Below, piece by piece: positions 63,011 through 64,000 of a DNA stretch of 64,000 nt. The number at the start of each line of letters is the position of its first letter. Within the stretch, counting starts at the first letter, position 1. The notes under the pieces are model-generated. The model worked only from the letters and a program-made list of their open reading frames with translations. It was not told where the DNA came from and ran no database searches. This DNA is from Paenibacillus sp. FJAT-29882. GTDB lineage: Bacteria; Bacillota; Bacilli; Bacillales; DSM-1321. The DNA lies in NCBI RefSeq assembly GCF_001510645.1, contig NZ_LMVB01000001.1, positions 248,001 through 312,000 of the forward strand. The letters are read 5' to 3'. The position numbers were made by a program, and so were the translations under genes.

Positions 63011-63094
63011 TTTTAAAATGTTAAATTTACAACTTGTTCAACAAAACTTCCCAATAGTTTAATAAAGTAAATCAACAACGAAAGATAACAGAAC

Positions 63095-63183
63095 CTACTT
63101 AAAATAAATAATATCCTTCATCGTAAATTGTTTATCGGCAATTCCCAATCTTTGAGCTGGTGTAGCCTTCACTTTATCCCATG
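63095..63183 (-). pseudogene. Possible C-terminal remnant of a transposase or integrase
   Basis: On the minus strand, SWDKVKATPAQRLGIADKQF then TMKDIIYFK and a stop looks like the C-terminal end of a DDE transposase (the TPAQ...G pattern). The front is missing and the fragment overlaps the DUF3427 remnant. Family not certain. Confidence 0.35.
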
Positions 63184-63185
63184 AA

Positions 63186-63440
63186 TTGTATGGCAAACCA
63201 AACAATACGTCTCCAAACACGGAACGAGGAAAAGACATTATCTTCAATGAAGCAAGAGGAATCAATCTTCATTTATTTGTAAGGAAATACAAAATGATTG
63301 ATAAGAAAAGAGAACCTTTTATTTATATTGGCAAAGGAAATGCAGTTGAATATGAGGGAGAGAAGCCAATAACGGTGAAAATTAAATTAGAGCATGAAAT
63401 CCCTGAAAACTTGTATAAGGAATTCACGATAAAAATATAG
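63186..63440 (+). pseudogene. C-terminal fragment of a DUF3427-domain protein
   Basis: About 84 codons (NNTSPNTERGKDIIF, then INLHLFVRKYKM and EPFIYIGKGNAVEYEGEKP) match the DUF3427 domain that ends some DEAD-box helicase or phospholipase D-fused proteins. No start or upstream domains are present and a TGA closes the frame just before. A truncated gene end. Confidence 0.65.
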
Positions 63441-63470
63441 TCTTCTCAGTTGAGAAGACTAATTTTTTCA
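63440..63470. terminator. Bidirectional terminator overlapping the Nudix stop codon
   Basis: AGTCTTCTCA / TGAGAAGACT around GT, then AATTTTTT; the Nudix gene's TGA (63446-63448 on minus) lies in the stem. Confidence 0.8.
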
Positions 63471-63856
63471 GTAAGTAATTTTTCAACGGAAGGTATATCT
63501 GCTGGTGCCCATTTTAATGAAGCTAAATTATCTCTTTTTAGCCAGATGAATGTAGAGTGTTCGTTTGGAAGGGGTCTTCCATCAATAATTTTGCATTTTA
63601 TGGAGAGTAAATGAATAATAAAGGTTTCATATTCATGAGTATGATCATTAAAGAGTTCTGTTATTTCGATTTTGCATGATAATTCTTCATCAATCTCACG
63701 TACTAATGCAGAATAAATATCCTCATCCTTATCTACTTTGCCACCTGGAAATTCCCACATATTTGGAAGAGACATTTCGGGAGATCTTAAAGCACAAAGA
63801 ATTTCATTTTGATCGTTTTCGATGATTGCTGCAACTACCTTAACTACTTTTTTCAT
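63446..63856 (-). CDS. Nudix hydrolase (MutT/NudG-like)
   Basis: About 136 residues. The Nudix box G39-x5-E45-x7-REIDEEL (R53-E58) is complete. Nearby WEFPGGK and the C-terminal FIWLKRDNLASLKWAPADIP fit MutT/NudG-type (d)NTP pyrophosphatases that clear oxidised or modified nucleotides. The start is ATG 63856 (MKKVVKVVAA), as the first four residues of the longer frame are extra. The last 144 bases of the window, beyond it, show no gene. Confidence 0.88.
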   Translation of the reverse strand: MKKVVKVVAAIIENDQNEILCALRSPEMSLPNMWEFPGGKVDKDEDIYSALVREIDEELSCKIEITELFNDHTHEYETFIIHLLSIKCKIIDGRPLPNEHSTFIWLKRDNLASLKWAPADIPSVEKLLTEKISLLN

Positions 63857-64000
63857 AGAAACCTCCACTAAGTGTTATTTTGTTATCATATCATGTTTAA
63901 TCGGATGATCCCAAATAGTTTGGATACTAGTTGCATACATAGAAGTAGCAATGAATTTACGCTTCTTTCTTTGATTGTGGTAGAAAAGAGAATAATGTTA

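Overview
The window looks like chromosomal DNA of a low-GC, endospore-former-type Bacillaceae bacterium. The evidence is AT-rich sequence with AGGAGG-type ribosome binding sites, a KimA potassium transporter behind a c-di-AMP (ydaO-type) riboswitch, a GsiB-like KGG-repeat stress protein behind a SigB-like promoter, a YheE-type DUF5342 protein, a ComK-like regulator, SwrC/MprF homologues and the Bacillaceae-specific DUF1659/DUF2922 pair. No rRNA, tRNA, CRISPR array or prophage was seen. The species cannot be named from the sequence alone.

0-17 kb: exporters with their regulators (partial MFS, LysE, EamA with a divergent LysR), a dead DUF6980 gene, a DUF347 membrane protein, mprF, a small MltG-like/DUF6115 pair, azoreductase, GNAT, the SigB-type gsiB-like gene, a HAD phosphatase, an MDR oxidoreductase, a Cas4/AddB-like nuclease-fold protein and a flavodoxin. 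17-24 kb: three decayed copies of a small IS200/IS605-type element with hairpin ends. One abuts a Fur-box-controlled zinc-ribbon gene that appears to start at ATA. Between them lie an M20 amidohydrolase/DUF3100 transport operon and a triplicated DUF5342 protein.

24-43 kb: GNAT, a NorA-like efflux pump with a dead MarR gene, kimA with its riboswitch, an amino-acid permease, an AraC/GH2 beta-glycosidase pair, a HisJ-type PHP phosphatase, an AraC-GyrI/DUF1761 operon and a TetR/SwrC-like RND pair whose operator fills the promoter spacer. 43-57 kb is a scarred accessory region. Three near-identical DUF1659-DUF2922 cassettes (about 600 bp each, same strand, covarying terminators) alternate with a LysR gene, an in-frame bglP::bglH deletion fusion, an MFS gene, a radical SAM gene and a nos-type copper maturation cluster (PepSY-TM, YtkA-like, NosD, NosL, NosY, NosF) with no nosZ in view. 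A 3' fragment of a second RND gene lies beside cassette 1.

57-64 kb: an EamA exporter, a two-gene operon of divergent DndB-like (DGQHR-domain) proteins with no dnd partners, a ComK-like gene, a DUF2975-DUF2975-XRE operon, fragments of a DUF3427 protein and of a possible transposase, and a Nudix hydrolase. The best candidates for something undescribed are the tandem DndB-like operon, the dispersed DUF1659/DUF2922 cassettes and the nosZ-less nos cluster that they bracket.
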